From Agrobacterium tumefaciens (lineage in GTDB: Bacteria > Pseudomonadota > Alphaproteobacteria > Rhizobiales > Rhizobiaceae), in the NCBI RefSeq assembly GCF_013337285.1, contig NZ_SUPW01000002.1, positions 620,001 to 684,000 of the forward strand: a stretch of 64,000 nucleotides of DNA, given 5' to 3'. The notes below the pieces were generated by a model that worked only from the letters and a program-made list of their open reading frames with translations, made no database searches and was not told where the DNA came from. The translations under genes and the position numbers were made by a program. Shown here in pieces: positions 8,807 through 15,689 of the stretch. Each line of letters begins with the position of its first letter. The stretch's first letter is position 1.

Positions 8807-9283
8807 ATGAATTTCGTAACACGTCGTCTTGCCATCGCCGCTTTCGCCCTCGTGCCCGCTTTGGTGGCCGCGCCGGTTCTGGCGCAAACAGCAAACCGCG
8901 ATCTGGCTCAGGAAGAAGCCAACCGCAAGCTGGTGATCGAATTTTACGACACCGTCTTCAACAAGCACGAGGTGGAGAAGGGTGCTGCCGTTGTCGTCGA
9001 CAGCTACAAGCAGCACAACCCCAATGTACCTGACGGCAAGAAGCCGTTTGTCGATTATTTTACGGGGTTCTTCAAGGAAAACCCGCAGTCGAAAGCACGG
9101 ATTGTCCGCAGCGCCACGGATGGCGATCTCGTCTATCTGCATATTCATTCGACGGAGAGCGACGGTGATCGCGGCAGGGCAATTGTCGACATCTTCCGCG
9201 TCACTGATGGCAAGATTACCGAGCATTGGGATGTGATCCAGCCGGTGCCGGAGACGGCGGCGAACAACAATACGATGTTCTAG
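8807..9283 (+). CDS. Exported SnoaL/NTF2-like protein
   Basis: A 158-residue protein with a signal peptide (residues 1-26, ending in VLAQ). A SnoaL-like alpha+beta barrel follows, with the EANRKLVIEFYDTVFNKH opening and the YKQHNPNVPDGK segment carrying the His-Asn pair typical of polyketide-cyclase-like family members. The C-terminal strand is KITEHWDVIQPVPE. It may bind or isomerise a small hydrophobic molecule in the periplasm; no substrate can be named. It lies 12 bases after the oxidoreductase and is followed by a strong terminator, so the two form one unit under the HxlR region. Confidence 0.78.
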   Translation: MNFVTRRLAIAAFALVPALVAAPVLAQTANRDLAQEEANRKLVIEFYDTVFNKHEVEKGAAVVVDSYKQHNPNVPDGKKPFVDYFTGFFKENPQSKARIVRSATDGDLVYLHIHSTESDGDRGRAIVDIFRVTDGKITEHWDVIQPVPETAANNNTMF

Positions 9284-9309
9284 ATCGGGCTTTCTTTGAT
9301 GTCGAGGGA

Positions 9310-9340
9310 AACAGCCGGGATTTTTCGCCCGGCTGTTTTC
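9310..9340 (+). terminator. Terminator of the oxidoreductase-SnoaL unit
   Basis: Perfect ten-base arms, AACAGCCGGG at 9310-9319 and CCCGGCTGTT at 9328-9337, with an eight-base loop and flanking T/A residues. It lies between convergent genes and may work in both directions. Confidence 0.8.
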
Positions 9341-9358
9341 ATTTTAGAGGATGCCTTT

Positions 9359-10723
9359 TTAAACGGCCCGCCGCTTCTGGCGAGACTGCACGATCAGGTC
9401 CAGCGCCAGCATCACCAGCAGGCTCGCACCCACCAGCGGGAAAAGGATGCCGCCGATGGCGAGCACGGCGAGGAGCCCGCGCAGCACACGTTTTTCCTGC
9501 GGCAGGGGCGGAACGCCGAGCGAGCCTTGCGGGCGGCGTTTCCACCACATGATGCCGGCGGACACGGCAAGCAGCACAATGCCGATACAGGCCACCAAAA
9601 GCACGATCTGATTTGCGACCCCGTATTGCTGGCCCAGATGCACGTTGATGCCCCATTCCAGCGCCTTGCCGAGCGGACCGTAATCGGCGTAGCTCATATC
9701 GATCAGAGGTTCGCCGCTATATTGATCGAGGTGGACGACGCGTTGCTTCGTCAGATCGTCGGGATAGGCGGAGCCGCTATAGACACCGGACGATTTGGTG
9801 GGCAGTGCGACGGCGTAACCGGCAGCGAGGCCCAAGGCGTCGAAACGCGCCATGGCCGTGTCGATCCCGATCGGTTGACCGGTGCCGGACGCACTGGATT
9901 CGGGTATTTTTGCCTGTTCCAGCGACCAGCTTGTTTTGGCCACATGATCGAGGTGGTCGCCGGACATAGGAACATCGGTGCGAACGCCGGCCGGATATCC
10001 GAAATTGCTGCCATTCGCCCATTCATTGACCTTCGCGCCCCAGACGCCCGACCAGGGCATGCCGGTGACGGCGAGGAAGACGATGAAAAAGCCGACGAAG
10101 ATGCCGGTGACGGCATGGGTATCACGCCAGAAGACCCGCTTTTTCGGCGTACCGCGCACCGTTAAGACACCGCCCGTCTGTTTTCGCGGCCACCAGAGAT
10201 AGATGCCGGTGGCGACGAGAAGAATGGACCAGCCGGCGGCGATCTCGATCAGATAGCGGGCATAGGTGCCGAAATATTTGAGGCTGTGGAGATAGCGGAT
10301 CGTCCACATGACGGTGCCGCGATCCGGCAGGGAGCCGGCGACCTCAGCCGTATGGGGATTGACGTAGACGGCGCGCTTGCCATCCGCCGTATTGACGGTG
10401 ATTTCCGTCGACGCGCCGGGATCGGCCGGGGTCGTATATTTGACGGCCGTGCCGGGAACGGCAGTCAGCGCAGCGGCAACAATTTCGGAAGGCAGCGCTT
10501 TCGGTGCGTCTTGTACCACCTCTATCCGCTTCAAATCCGAATGGATGAGGTTATCGAATTCGTCCCGGAAGAGATAGAGGGCGCCGGTGACGGCGAGCGA
10601 TATCATAAAGGGCAGGACGAAGAGACCGGCATAGAAATGCCAGCGCCACACGGCGCGGTAAAGATTGATGGACGAGGAATGCGCAGGCGCGCGCTCGCCC
10701 TCGAAAGAGGTCGTAACGGACAT
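9359..10723 (-). CDS. PepSY-associated TM protein (iron-regulated membrane protein family)
   Basis: A 454-residue inner-membrane protein of the PepSY_TM family. The N-terminal helix has NLYRAVWRWHFYAGLFVLPFMISLAVTGALYLF-like features with paired His residues. A periplasmic PepSY region follows, then further helices around residues 145-165, 195-215 and 395-455 with HLGQ and MWWKRRP motifs. Members are often encoded beside TonB-dependent siderophore or copper receptors and are proposed ferric-siderophore reductases or heme-binding redox proteins. Here no receptor is adjacent, but a small Cys-rich protein lies upstream on the same strand and the pair probably forms an operon. Confidence 0.85.
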   Translation of the reverse strand: MSVTTSFEGERAPAHSSSINLYRAVWRWHFYAGLFVLPFMISLAVTGALYLFRDEFDNLIHSDLKRIEVVQDAPKALPSEIVAAALTAVPGTAVKYTTPADPGASTEITVNTADGKRAVYVNPHTAEVAGSLPDRGTVMWTIRYLHSLKYFGTYARYLIEIAAGWSILLVATGIYLWWPRKQTGGVLTVRGTPKKRVFWRDTHAVTGIFVGFFIVFLAVTGMPWSGVWGAKVNEWANGSNFGYPAGVRTDVPMSGDHLDHVAKTSWSLEQAKIPESSASGTGQPIGIDTAMARFDALGLAAGYAVALPTKSSGVYSGSAYPDDLTKQRVVHLDQYSGEPLIDMSYADYGPLGKALEWGINVHLGQQYGVANQIVLLVACIGIVLLAVSAGIMWWKRRPQGSLGVPPLPQEKRVLRGLLAVLAIGGILFPLVGASLLVMLALDLIVQSRQKRRAV

Positions 10724-10768
10724 GGATGTCTCCGCAAGAAGAGTGATTTCCGGCAGGCCGGGAGTGTT

Positions 10769-11149
10769 TCAGTTCTGCGGAGGGAGGGGCGGTGCGCGTG
10801 GGCGCGATTCCAGATTGGGCGGCGATGGCGGCAATGCCGCATCGAAGTTCAAAAAGGCGACTTCGTCCGTCGTAAGGATCGTGTCTGCGCGTTCGACAGG
10901 CGTAACCGGAAGAGTGGCAATGGTGGCCGATGCCAGCCGGCACAGCGTTCCGCAGCAGTCGGCGGCAATTTTGCCCGCCGGGTCCTGCTTTGCGGGGCCT
11001 TCCGGCATGTGGCTGGAACAGATGACCTCATCCGCCGCGAGCGCGGCCATCGCCATGTTGCCGCTGGTCAGGCCATTGGCAAGACCCTGCAAAAGGAAAA
11101 GCAGGACGGCCAGCGTGGCGATGGCGCCAGCTGAGCTTCGGTCCTGCAT
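10769..11149 (-). CDS. Small Cys/His-rich exported protein (DUF2946-like)
   Basis: About 126 residues. An N-terminal hydrophobic helix (AIATLAVLLFLLQGLANGL) acts as a signal or anchor. After it come a CSSH pair and a CCGTLC cluster about 25 residues apart, a pattern seen in DUF2946-like proteins that accompany PepSY membrane proteins and copper or iron uptake systems. The C-terminus is Pro-rich. Metal binding is inference from the Cys and His spacing. The start is uncertain: ATG 11149 has a weak AGGA site, and ATG 11170 in the same frame is possible. It lies 45 bases upstream of the PepSY gene on the same strand. Confidence 0.6.
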   Translation of the reverse strand: MQDRSSAGAIATLAVLLFLLQGLANGLTSGNMAMAALAADEVICSSHMPEGPAKQDPAGKIAADCCGTLCRLASATIATLPVTPVERADTILTTDEVAFLNFDAALPPSPPNLESRPRAPPLPPQN

Positions 11150-11240
11150 GATCCTGCGAATGTATCCCATACGGCTGGAATGCCATAGTCGCGGCGAAAT
11201 GTCACCGCGACACAATGACGGCATCAGGGCGTTGTGGTCT

Positions 11241-11834
11241 TCAGGCCAGCAGGTCGTAGGTGCGGAAAATCCAGGCGATCTGGTAGATCAGCGCGAAGAC
11301 GACGAGGAGCCGGTGGAAGCGGCGGTTGCCGATGAAGGCGGCGGACGTGAAAAGAACGACGTAAATCGCGGTACGGATGAGATATTCCGGGCCGAGCGTT
11401 GCGAGGTAGGCCTGTCCCTTCAGCAGCGTGTCACCGACATCGGTGACGAAAAGCGCTGCCAGGAAACCGAAGAACCAGCTTTTGCGGGAAAAGAAGTAGT
11501 CCTCATATCCCTTGTATTCCTTCATCTCAGTCGGAAACAGCAGCACGCAGAGGAAATAAAACAGCGAGCAGAACAGGATGAGGAACAGGAAGGCGCCGAA
11601 GCCCAGCACGTGGCCGGTGGCGGAAAGCCGGTGTTCCCACCACCAGAAATGCACCAGCATCAGAAACAGGAACGCCACCCAGCCGAGATGCAGCGGATAG
11701 ATGTGTTCCTTTTTTGGATGTTGCACGAAACCGGCAAGGCCGGTCAGCAGGCGGGCGAGGCTGAGGCCGACCACCATGCCCATGACGGCACGGATGTGCG
11801 AATAGGCTTCTGCGGCGTTGACGGCGGCCTCCAT
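11241..11834 (-). CDS. Conserved integral membrane protein, unknown function
   Basis: A 197-residue hydrophobic protein with about six predicted membrane segments. Notable are HFWWWEHRL after the second segment and a YKGYEDYFFSRKSWFFG loop rich in aromatic residues. No family is recognised with certainty. It starts five bases before the stop of the acyl-CoA thioesterase gene, so it is probably translated from the same transcript; a link to lipid metabolism would be guesswork. Confidence 0.7.
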   Translation of the reverse strand: MEAAVNAAEAYSHIRAVMGMVVGLSLARLLTGLAGFVQHPKKEHIYPLHLGWVAFLFLMLVHFWWWEHRLSATGHVLGFGAFLFLILFCSLFYFLCVLLFPTEMKEYKGYEDYFFSRKSWFFGFLAALFVTDVGDTLLKGQAYLATLGPEYLIRTAIYVVLFTSAAFIGNRRFHRLLVVFALIYQIAWIFRTYDLLA

Positions 11835-11839
11835 CGTGC

Positions 11840-12232
11840 CTACTCCCCCGGAGGAATGGGCGTCGGCTGCCCGTTTTCGTCCATTGCCACCATGATGAAG
11901 GTGCCGGCGGTGACCTTTTCCAGCTTGTCGAAACGCGACCGCTGCGCCCAGGCCTCAACCGTCAATGTGATGGAGGTGCGGCCGACGCGGGCGATATCGG
12001 TATAGATGGACAAAGTATCGCCGATCTTTACCGGCAGTTCGAAGGCCATCTCCTTGACCGCCGCCGTAACCACGCGACAGCGCGAGCGTTCCGCTGCGCG
12101 GATACCGCTCGCCAAGTCCATCTGCGACATGACCCAGCCGCCGAAAATATCACCGGCCGGATTGGCGTCGGCCGGCATGGCGAGCGTCCGCAGGGTTAGC
12201 TCGCCGGTCGGTTTGATGGGCAGGTCGGTCAT
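11840..12232 (-). CDS. Acyl-CoA thioesterase (hotdog fold, YciA/BFIT-like)
   Basis: A 130-residue single hotdog domain. The signature is PADANPAGDIFGGWVMSQMDLA (residues about 19-40), where the N-x-x-G-D-I-F-G-G segment carries the catalytic Asp and the acyl-CoA binding helix. Later strands VVTAAVKEMAFELPVKIGDT complete the fold. Such enzymes hydrolyse acyl-CoA to free fatty acid and CoA in the cytoplasm; YciA-type proteins are broad-range. ATG 12232 is chosen because CAAGGAG lies about eleven bases upstream; an ATG 13 codons earlier would include this site. Length matches the family. Confidence 0.88.
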   Translation of the reverse strand: MTDLPIKPTGELTLRTLAMPADANPAGDIFGGWVMSQMDLASGIRAAERSRCRVVTAAVKEMAFELPVKIGDTLSIYTDIARVGRTSITLTVEAWAQRSRFDKLEKVTAGTFIMVAMDENGQPTPIPPGE

Positions 12233-12308
12233 GTCGAGATTTGCTCCTTGCGAATGAGAAAGGCGCAGCATGCGTTGCGCTTTGCGATTTCGCAAGGAAG
12301 GGCAAGCG

Positions 12309-13196
12309 TCAGGACGACGCTTTGCCCAGAAATTGCTGCGTTGCGTAAAGGGCGATGGCCGCCGCATTCGACACGTTGAGCGATTTGATCTCGCCGGGCA
12401 TATCGAGACGGGCGAGCGCCGAGACGGTTTCTCGCGTCTTCTGGCGCAGGCCCTTGCCTTCGGCTCCCAGCACCAGCGCAATTTTTGCGCCGCTGAAAGT
12501 CTGTTCGATGGGGCCGGGGCCTTCCGAATCCAGCCCGACCGAAAAGAAGCCAAGCTTGTGCAACTCGCCCAGCGCATCGGCCAGATTGGTGACCTGGATA
12601 TAGGGAATGAGTTCCAGCGCGCCGGATGCGGATTTCGCCAGTACGCCTGACTCGGTCGGGCTGTGGCGCATGGTGGTGATGACGGCGCCGGCGTTGAAGG
12701 CGACCGCCGAGCGCATGATGGCGCCGACATTGTGCGGGTCGGTGACCTGATCGAGCACGAGGATCAGCGGGCTTTTCTTCAGCGCATCGAGCTTCTTGAC
12801 CGGCAGCGGCCTGGTTTCCAGCATCACACCCTGATGGATCGCCTCGGGGCCGAGGACCTTGTCGATATCCTGTGGCGAAACCATTTCGACCGGGAAGGGC
12901 TGGGCATCCGCCTCGCCGATATCCAGACGCGCAAGCGCGTTCTGGGTGACGGAGAGCTTGACGATCTGCCGTTCGGGATTGGACAGCGCCGCACGCACGG
13001 TATGCAGGCCGTAAAGATGCACCTGATCCGGCGCAAGCTGCGGCGGCTTCCAGTCGTCCGCGCTGCGGCTTCTGCGCCTCTGCTGTGGCGGAGTGGGGAT
13101 TTCGCCCCTTTCGCGTTTGGCGTCGCGCACGGCACGGCGCAGGGTGGCGTAGTGCGTGTCACGGGTGGATTTGTCGTTGGGATCGTCTTTGCTCAT
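12309..13196 (-). CDS. rlmB: 23S rRNA (guanosine-2'-O)-methyltransferase RlmB
   Basis: A 295-residue SPOUT methyltransferase of the TrmH/RlmB group. After a basic N-terminal tail, the L30e-like substrate domain begins at HLYGLHTVRAAL (about residue 60). The trefoil-knot domain carries the three motifs: VLDQVTDPHNVGAIMRSA (motif 1), LVLGAEGKGLRQ (motif 2) and IKSLNVSNAAAIALY (motif 3). RlmB methylates a conserved guanosine (G2251 in E. coli) of the 23S P loop. The N-terminal extension of about 50 residues is typical of rhizobial members. The gene is divergent from the tRNA-Tyr/tRNA-Gly unit. Confidence 0.9.
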   Translation of the reverse strand: MSKDDPNDKSTRDTHYATLRRAVRDAKRERGEIPTPPQQRRRSRSADDWKPPQLAPDQVHLYGLHTVRAALSNPERQIVKLSVTQNALARLDIGEADAQPFPVEMVSPQDIDKVLGPEAIHQGVMLETRPLPVKKLDALKKSPLILVLDQVTDPHNVGAIMRSAVAFNAGAVITTMRHSPTESGVLAKSASGALELIPYIQVTNLADALGELHKLGFFSVGLDSEGPGPIEQTFSGAKIALVLGAEGKGLRQKTRETVSALARLDMPGEIKSLNVSNAAAIALYATQQFLGKASS

Positions 13197-13299
13197 GCCG
13201 CCTTATATCTCCGGGAAGAGGCGCGCACCAGCCCCCGCGATAATCCACAGGGCTGTAAAGATGTTTGAATTTTTTCCCGAAAATTCGTGAAAGGGCGTG

Positions 13300-13328
13300 T
13301 TGACAGAAACGAACGAGGCCGTCATATA
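13300..13328 (+). promoter_or_regulatory. Promoter of the tRNA-Tyr/tRNA-Gly unit
   Basis: Consensus -35 TTGACA at 13300-13305, a 17-base spacer and CATATA at 13323-13328, about 80 bases upstream of tRNA-Tyr. Spacing and -35 match the housekeeping sigma factor. Confidence 0.7.
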
Positions 13329-13405
13329 CGCGCCACAGACGACGCAACGGCGCTTCGCCGCAGCGAAATCTGAAGAGCTTGGTAGCTCGATCCTAGCAGA
13401 AAGCT

Positions 13406-13490
13406 GGAGGGATGCCCGAGTGGTTAAAGGGGACGGACTGTAAATCCGTTGGCTACGCCTACGTTGGTTCAAATCCAACTCCCTCCACCA
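13406..13490 (+). tRNA. tRNA-Tyr (GTA)
   Basis: 85 bases with a type II variable arm. Acceptor GGAGGGA pairs with TCCCTCC, the anticodon GTA is at 13440-13442, the T arm has GGTTCAAATCC, and the CCA end is encoded. Confidence 0.95.
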
Positions 13491-13515
13491 TTCTGCACGG
13501 ATCGAAATCACCACC

Positions 13516-13589
13516 GCGGGTATAGCTCAATGGTAGAGCAGCAGCCTTCCAAGCTGAATACGCGGGTTCGATTCCCGCTACCCGCTCCA
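13516..13589 (+). tRNA. tRNA-Gly (TCC)
   Basis: 74 bases including an encoded CCA. Acceptor GCGGGTA pairs with TACCCGC, the anticodon TCC is at 13548-13550, and the T loop is GGTTCGATTCC. Its 3' end is followed at once by an integrase remnant, so it is the likely attachment site of a former element. Confidence 0.95.
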
Positions 13590-13751
13590 GCGACCTTTCC
13601 AACAAGATCAATGACGTCAAAAAGCGTTGATTTTTCAGCGTTTTTGCCTCGCGCGTGCGTAAGGTCGTGCAACGGTATGCAGTGACATCCAGCACTTTTG
13701 TCGGTAAAAATTACGGTATTCGTCATCGTGGTGGAAAGCCGATACCGTAAA

Positions 13752-14219
13752 ATGGCACTGACAGACTTTCAGGTTAAGAACGCCAAAGCCGACAGCAAGC
13801 CGCAGAAGCTATCTGATGAGAAGGGGCTTTACCTCTATATATCGGTTGCTGGCGGAAAGTCTTGGCGGTTTGATTATGATTTTTTCGGGAAACGAAAAAC
13901 GCTGACGATTGGGGCGTGCCCGACGGTGGGGCTGGCGGATGCCCGACGACTGCGTGACGAGGCCAAGAAAAAACTGGCTGAGGGTTTGGACCCGTCGTTG
14001 GCTAAGAAACGCGATCACCTTACTGCCATCTCGGATATCTACCTTAACGGTCAACCGGCCGGGCGAAACGGTTCATTCGCTGCGGCTTTTCCCGGCATGA
14101 AGGGTGAGGTCGCCAATATTCGCGATATTGAGCAGGGCTTGGACCAGATCAACCGCCTGTCATCGAACGACGCGAAGACCTCGATGTTACCGGGTAAGGA
14201 AGATGGAACACAGTTCTAA
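13752..14219 (+). pseudogene. Truncated tyrosine integrase (arm-binding domain only)
   Basis: The first 85 or so residues (from ALTDFQVKNAKADSKPQKLSDEKGL-like opening to GLDPSLAKKR) match the DUF4102 arm-DNA-binding domain of P4-type phage and island integrases. The core-binding and catalytic domains with Arg...His-x-x-Arg...Tyr are absent. The remaining 65 residues do not look like integrase and end at a stop, so the gene is truncated, probably by a deletion joining unrelated sequence. It points away from, and lies 160 bases past, the tRNA-Gly 3' end, the standard position for such an integrase. It cannot catalyse recombination. Confidence 0.75.
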
Positions 14220-14250
14220 CTGTTGGATCGAGTAGAGAAAGGCTGGGCCG

Positions 14251-14616
14251 ATGTTAAGCCACTATAACAATTTAGAATCGCTCATTGCTCCTGCGGATTG
14301 CAAACAATCTGTGGAGTTGGATTACGGTTCCATAGAACTCTACACAGGCAAATCGGCAGACAGGCTTTCGGCTGCAGGTCTCCTGAATTTGGTGCTACGT
14401 GAACCGACGGGTTGTCTATTAGCATGCACTCTGGCTTCAATTAAGAATACTAATCTGACGATTAAGTATCAAGAGGCAGTAAAAGAGCCAAATACCAGCG
14501 TGGTGATTGAAATTTGGTTGGAAGGGCCGGAGCTTCGTGCTCAGCATTGGGACGGATTTACATCGCGGTTTGATAAGAAGAGTATGAAACTTCTTTCACA
14601 AGAATTCACAAAATAG
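14251..14616 (+). CDS. Orphan hypothetical protein in the tRNA-Gly islet
   Basis: A 121-residue soluble protein without signal or membrane segment; I do not recognise its family. It has alternating beta-strand-like stretches (VELDYGSIELYTG, VVIEIWLEGPEL) and a C-terminal basic helix. GAGAAAGG precedes the ATG by about ten bases, so translation is plausible. Codon use is less GC-rich than flanking chromosomal genes, and the gene lies between the integrase remnant and AT-rich DNA, which points to transfer. Small orphan proteins of this size in such islets are often immunity or cargo genes, but that is only context. Confidence 0.5.
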   Translation: MLSHYNNLESLIAPADCKQSVELDYGSIELYTGKSADRLSAAGLLNLVLREPTGCLLACTLASIKNTNLTIKYQEAVKEPNTSVVIEIWLEGPELRAQHWDGFTSRFDKKSMKLLSQEFTK

Positions 14617-14780
14617 CCGGTCGTACACCCGGGCACCGAAACCTAGTTCGGATAGCCGGAGCGGTGTCAGCTTGATTGTTCCTGCAGTCTTCTTCCGTCT
14701 TCTTGGAACGAGCTGCGGCAGTCCGAGGAAAATGCACTTATCCGTGCTGGGCCGTTCACGGCTAAAGGGAGGCCTGTCAA

Positions 14781-14936
14781 GTGAAGTACAAATCGCCAGA
14801 AAACAGAACGGAAAAAGAAGTTATCGCGATTTTGTCGCGTATTGACAATGATTCAGAAGAAAGAATATCGGCATTTTTGTCTACTGTTTACTATGGAAAA
14901 ACGATAAACGTTTCAGGATATATTTTGATAGAATAG
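14781..14936 (+). CDS. Small AT-rich ORF (51 aa)
   Basis: A GTG start preceded by GGGAGG eight bases upstream. The product is hydrophilic at first (KSPENRTEKEVIAILSRIDN) and ends GYILIE before a stop. The DNA is far more AT-rich than the surrounding chromosome. A second coding-like stretch follows in another frame at 14960-15157, so both may be parts of one decayed gene. Function unknown. Confidence 0.4.
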   Translation: MKYKSPENRTEKEVIAILSRIDNDSEERISAFLSTVYYGKTINVSGYILIE

Positions 14937-14998
14937 TTTAAAAAGGCAAAATGTGGTAAAAGTTATGGTTAAAAAATATTTTTGAAACATTCTATGGA

Positions 14999-15157
14999 AT
15001 GTGTCGGACAAATTATTGTATTGATGATAGTATTATTGTTTTGATGGATTTTGAAAGGCAGAATCCAGAATATAATTTGGATATTAAATCCACTATCGAA
15101 GCGCTTGTTGAGTACAAATCCATATTTAATGACGATCATAGCGAAGGGCGGTTTTGA
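14999..15157 (+). CDS. Small AT-rich ORF (52 aa), possible C-terminal remnant
   Basis: Reads MCRTNYCIDDSIIVLMDFE and continues with NPEYNLDIKSTIEALVEYKS, a natural-looking acidic/hydrophobic composition. The frame is open back to 14960, without a good ribosome binding site. It is in a different frame from the small ORF at 14781 and may be its frameshifted continuation. No family recognised. Confidence 0.35.
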   Translation: MCRTNYCIDDSIIVLMDFERQNPEYNLDIKSTIEALVEYKSIFNDDHSEGRF

Positions 15158-15206
15158 TGAAGGTTGGGGTAATTCCAATTCATTGTAGAAGACACTGCTG
15201 TAATTA

Positions 15207-15461
15207 ATGAAGATGTTGAAATCATTCTCCTCCATTATTTTCGGATCTCTGTTCCTGACTGGACGCACCGCATTGAATCAGACATCGTCGGCCATCAACA
15301 ACGCGAATGATGGTGTCGTTACTGCGATGCTGTCACCATACCGAAAACTTGCCTCCCAATGGCGAGGCAAGACACTCGCAGACTTTCAGAGCAGGTTCGG
15401 GGCACCCGCTCCATTTACTCTTCCCAGCATTATGTATCGCGTACAAAGCTTAGATTTTTAA
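15207..15461 (+). CDS. Possible small exported protein at the islet end
   Basis: 84 residues. The N-terminus (MKMLKSFSSIIFGSLFLTG) resembles a signal peptide and is followed by a polar region. The second half returns to chromosomal base composition. No family is recognised and the ribosome binding site is poor. The distal part overlaps a ten-base match to the tRNA-Gly 3' end, so the frame may be accidental. Confidence 0.3.
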   Translation: MKMLKSFSSIIFGSLFLTGRTALNQTSSAINNANDGVVTAMLSPYRKLASQWRGKTLADFQSRFGAPAPFTLPSIMYRVQSLDF

Positions 15462-15689
15462 GCGCTTTTATCGTATGTGCGGATACGCGCAGTCGTAGCC
15501 ATCGGCATTTGTTTTACCGGCCGATGATCCGCATCGGCTCATCCGCACATTTGACGTTAAGTTCTGGTGCCTGGCCGCGAAGGCAGCGCCGGCCATTCTT
15601 TGCAATTGAGATCAAGGGCCGATCATGGTTCGATGCCGGGCGCGTAGCTGATTCCTCCCCGTCGATGCCAAGCTTGATCCGAGAGGCCC

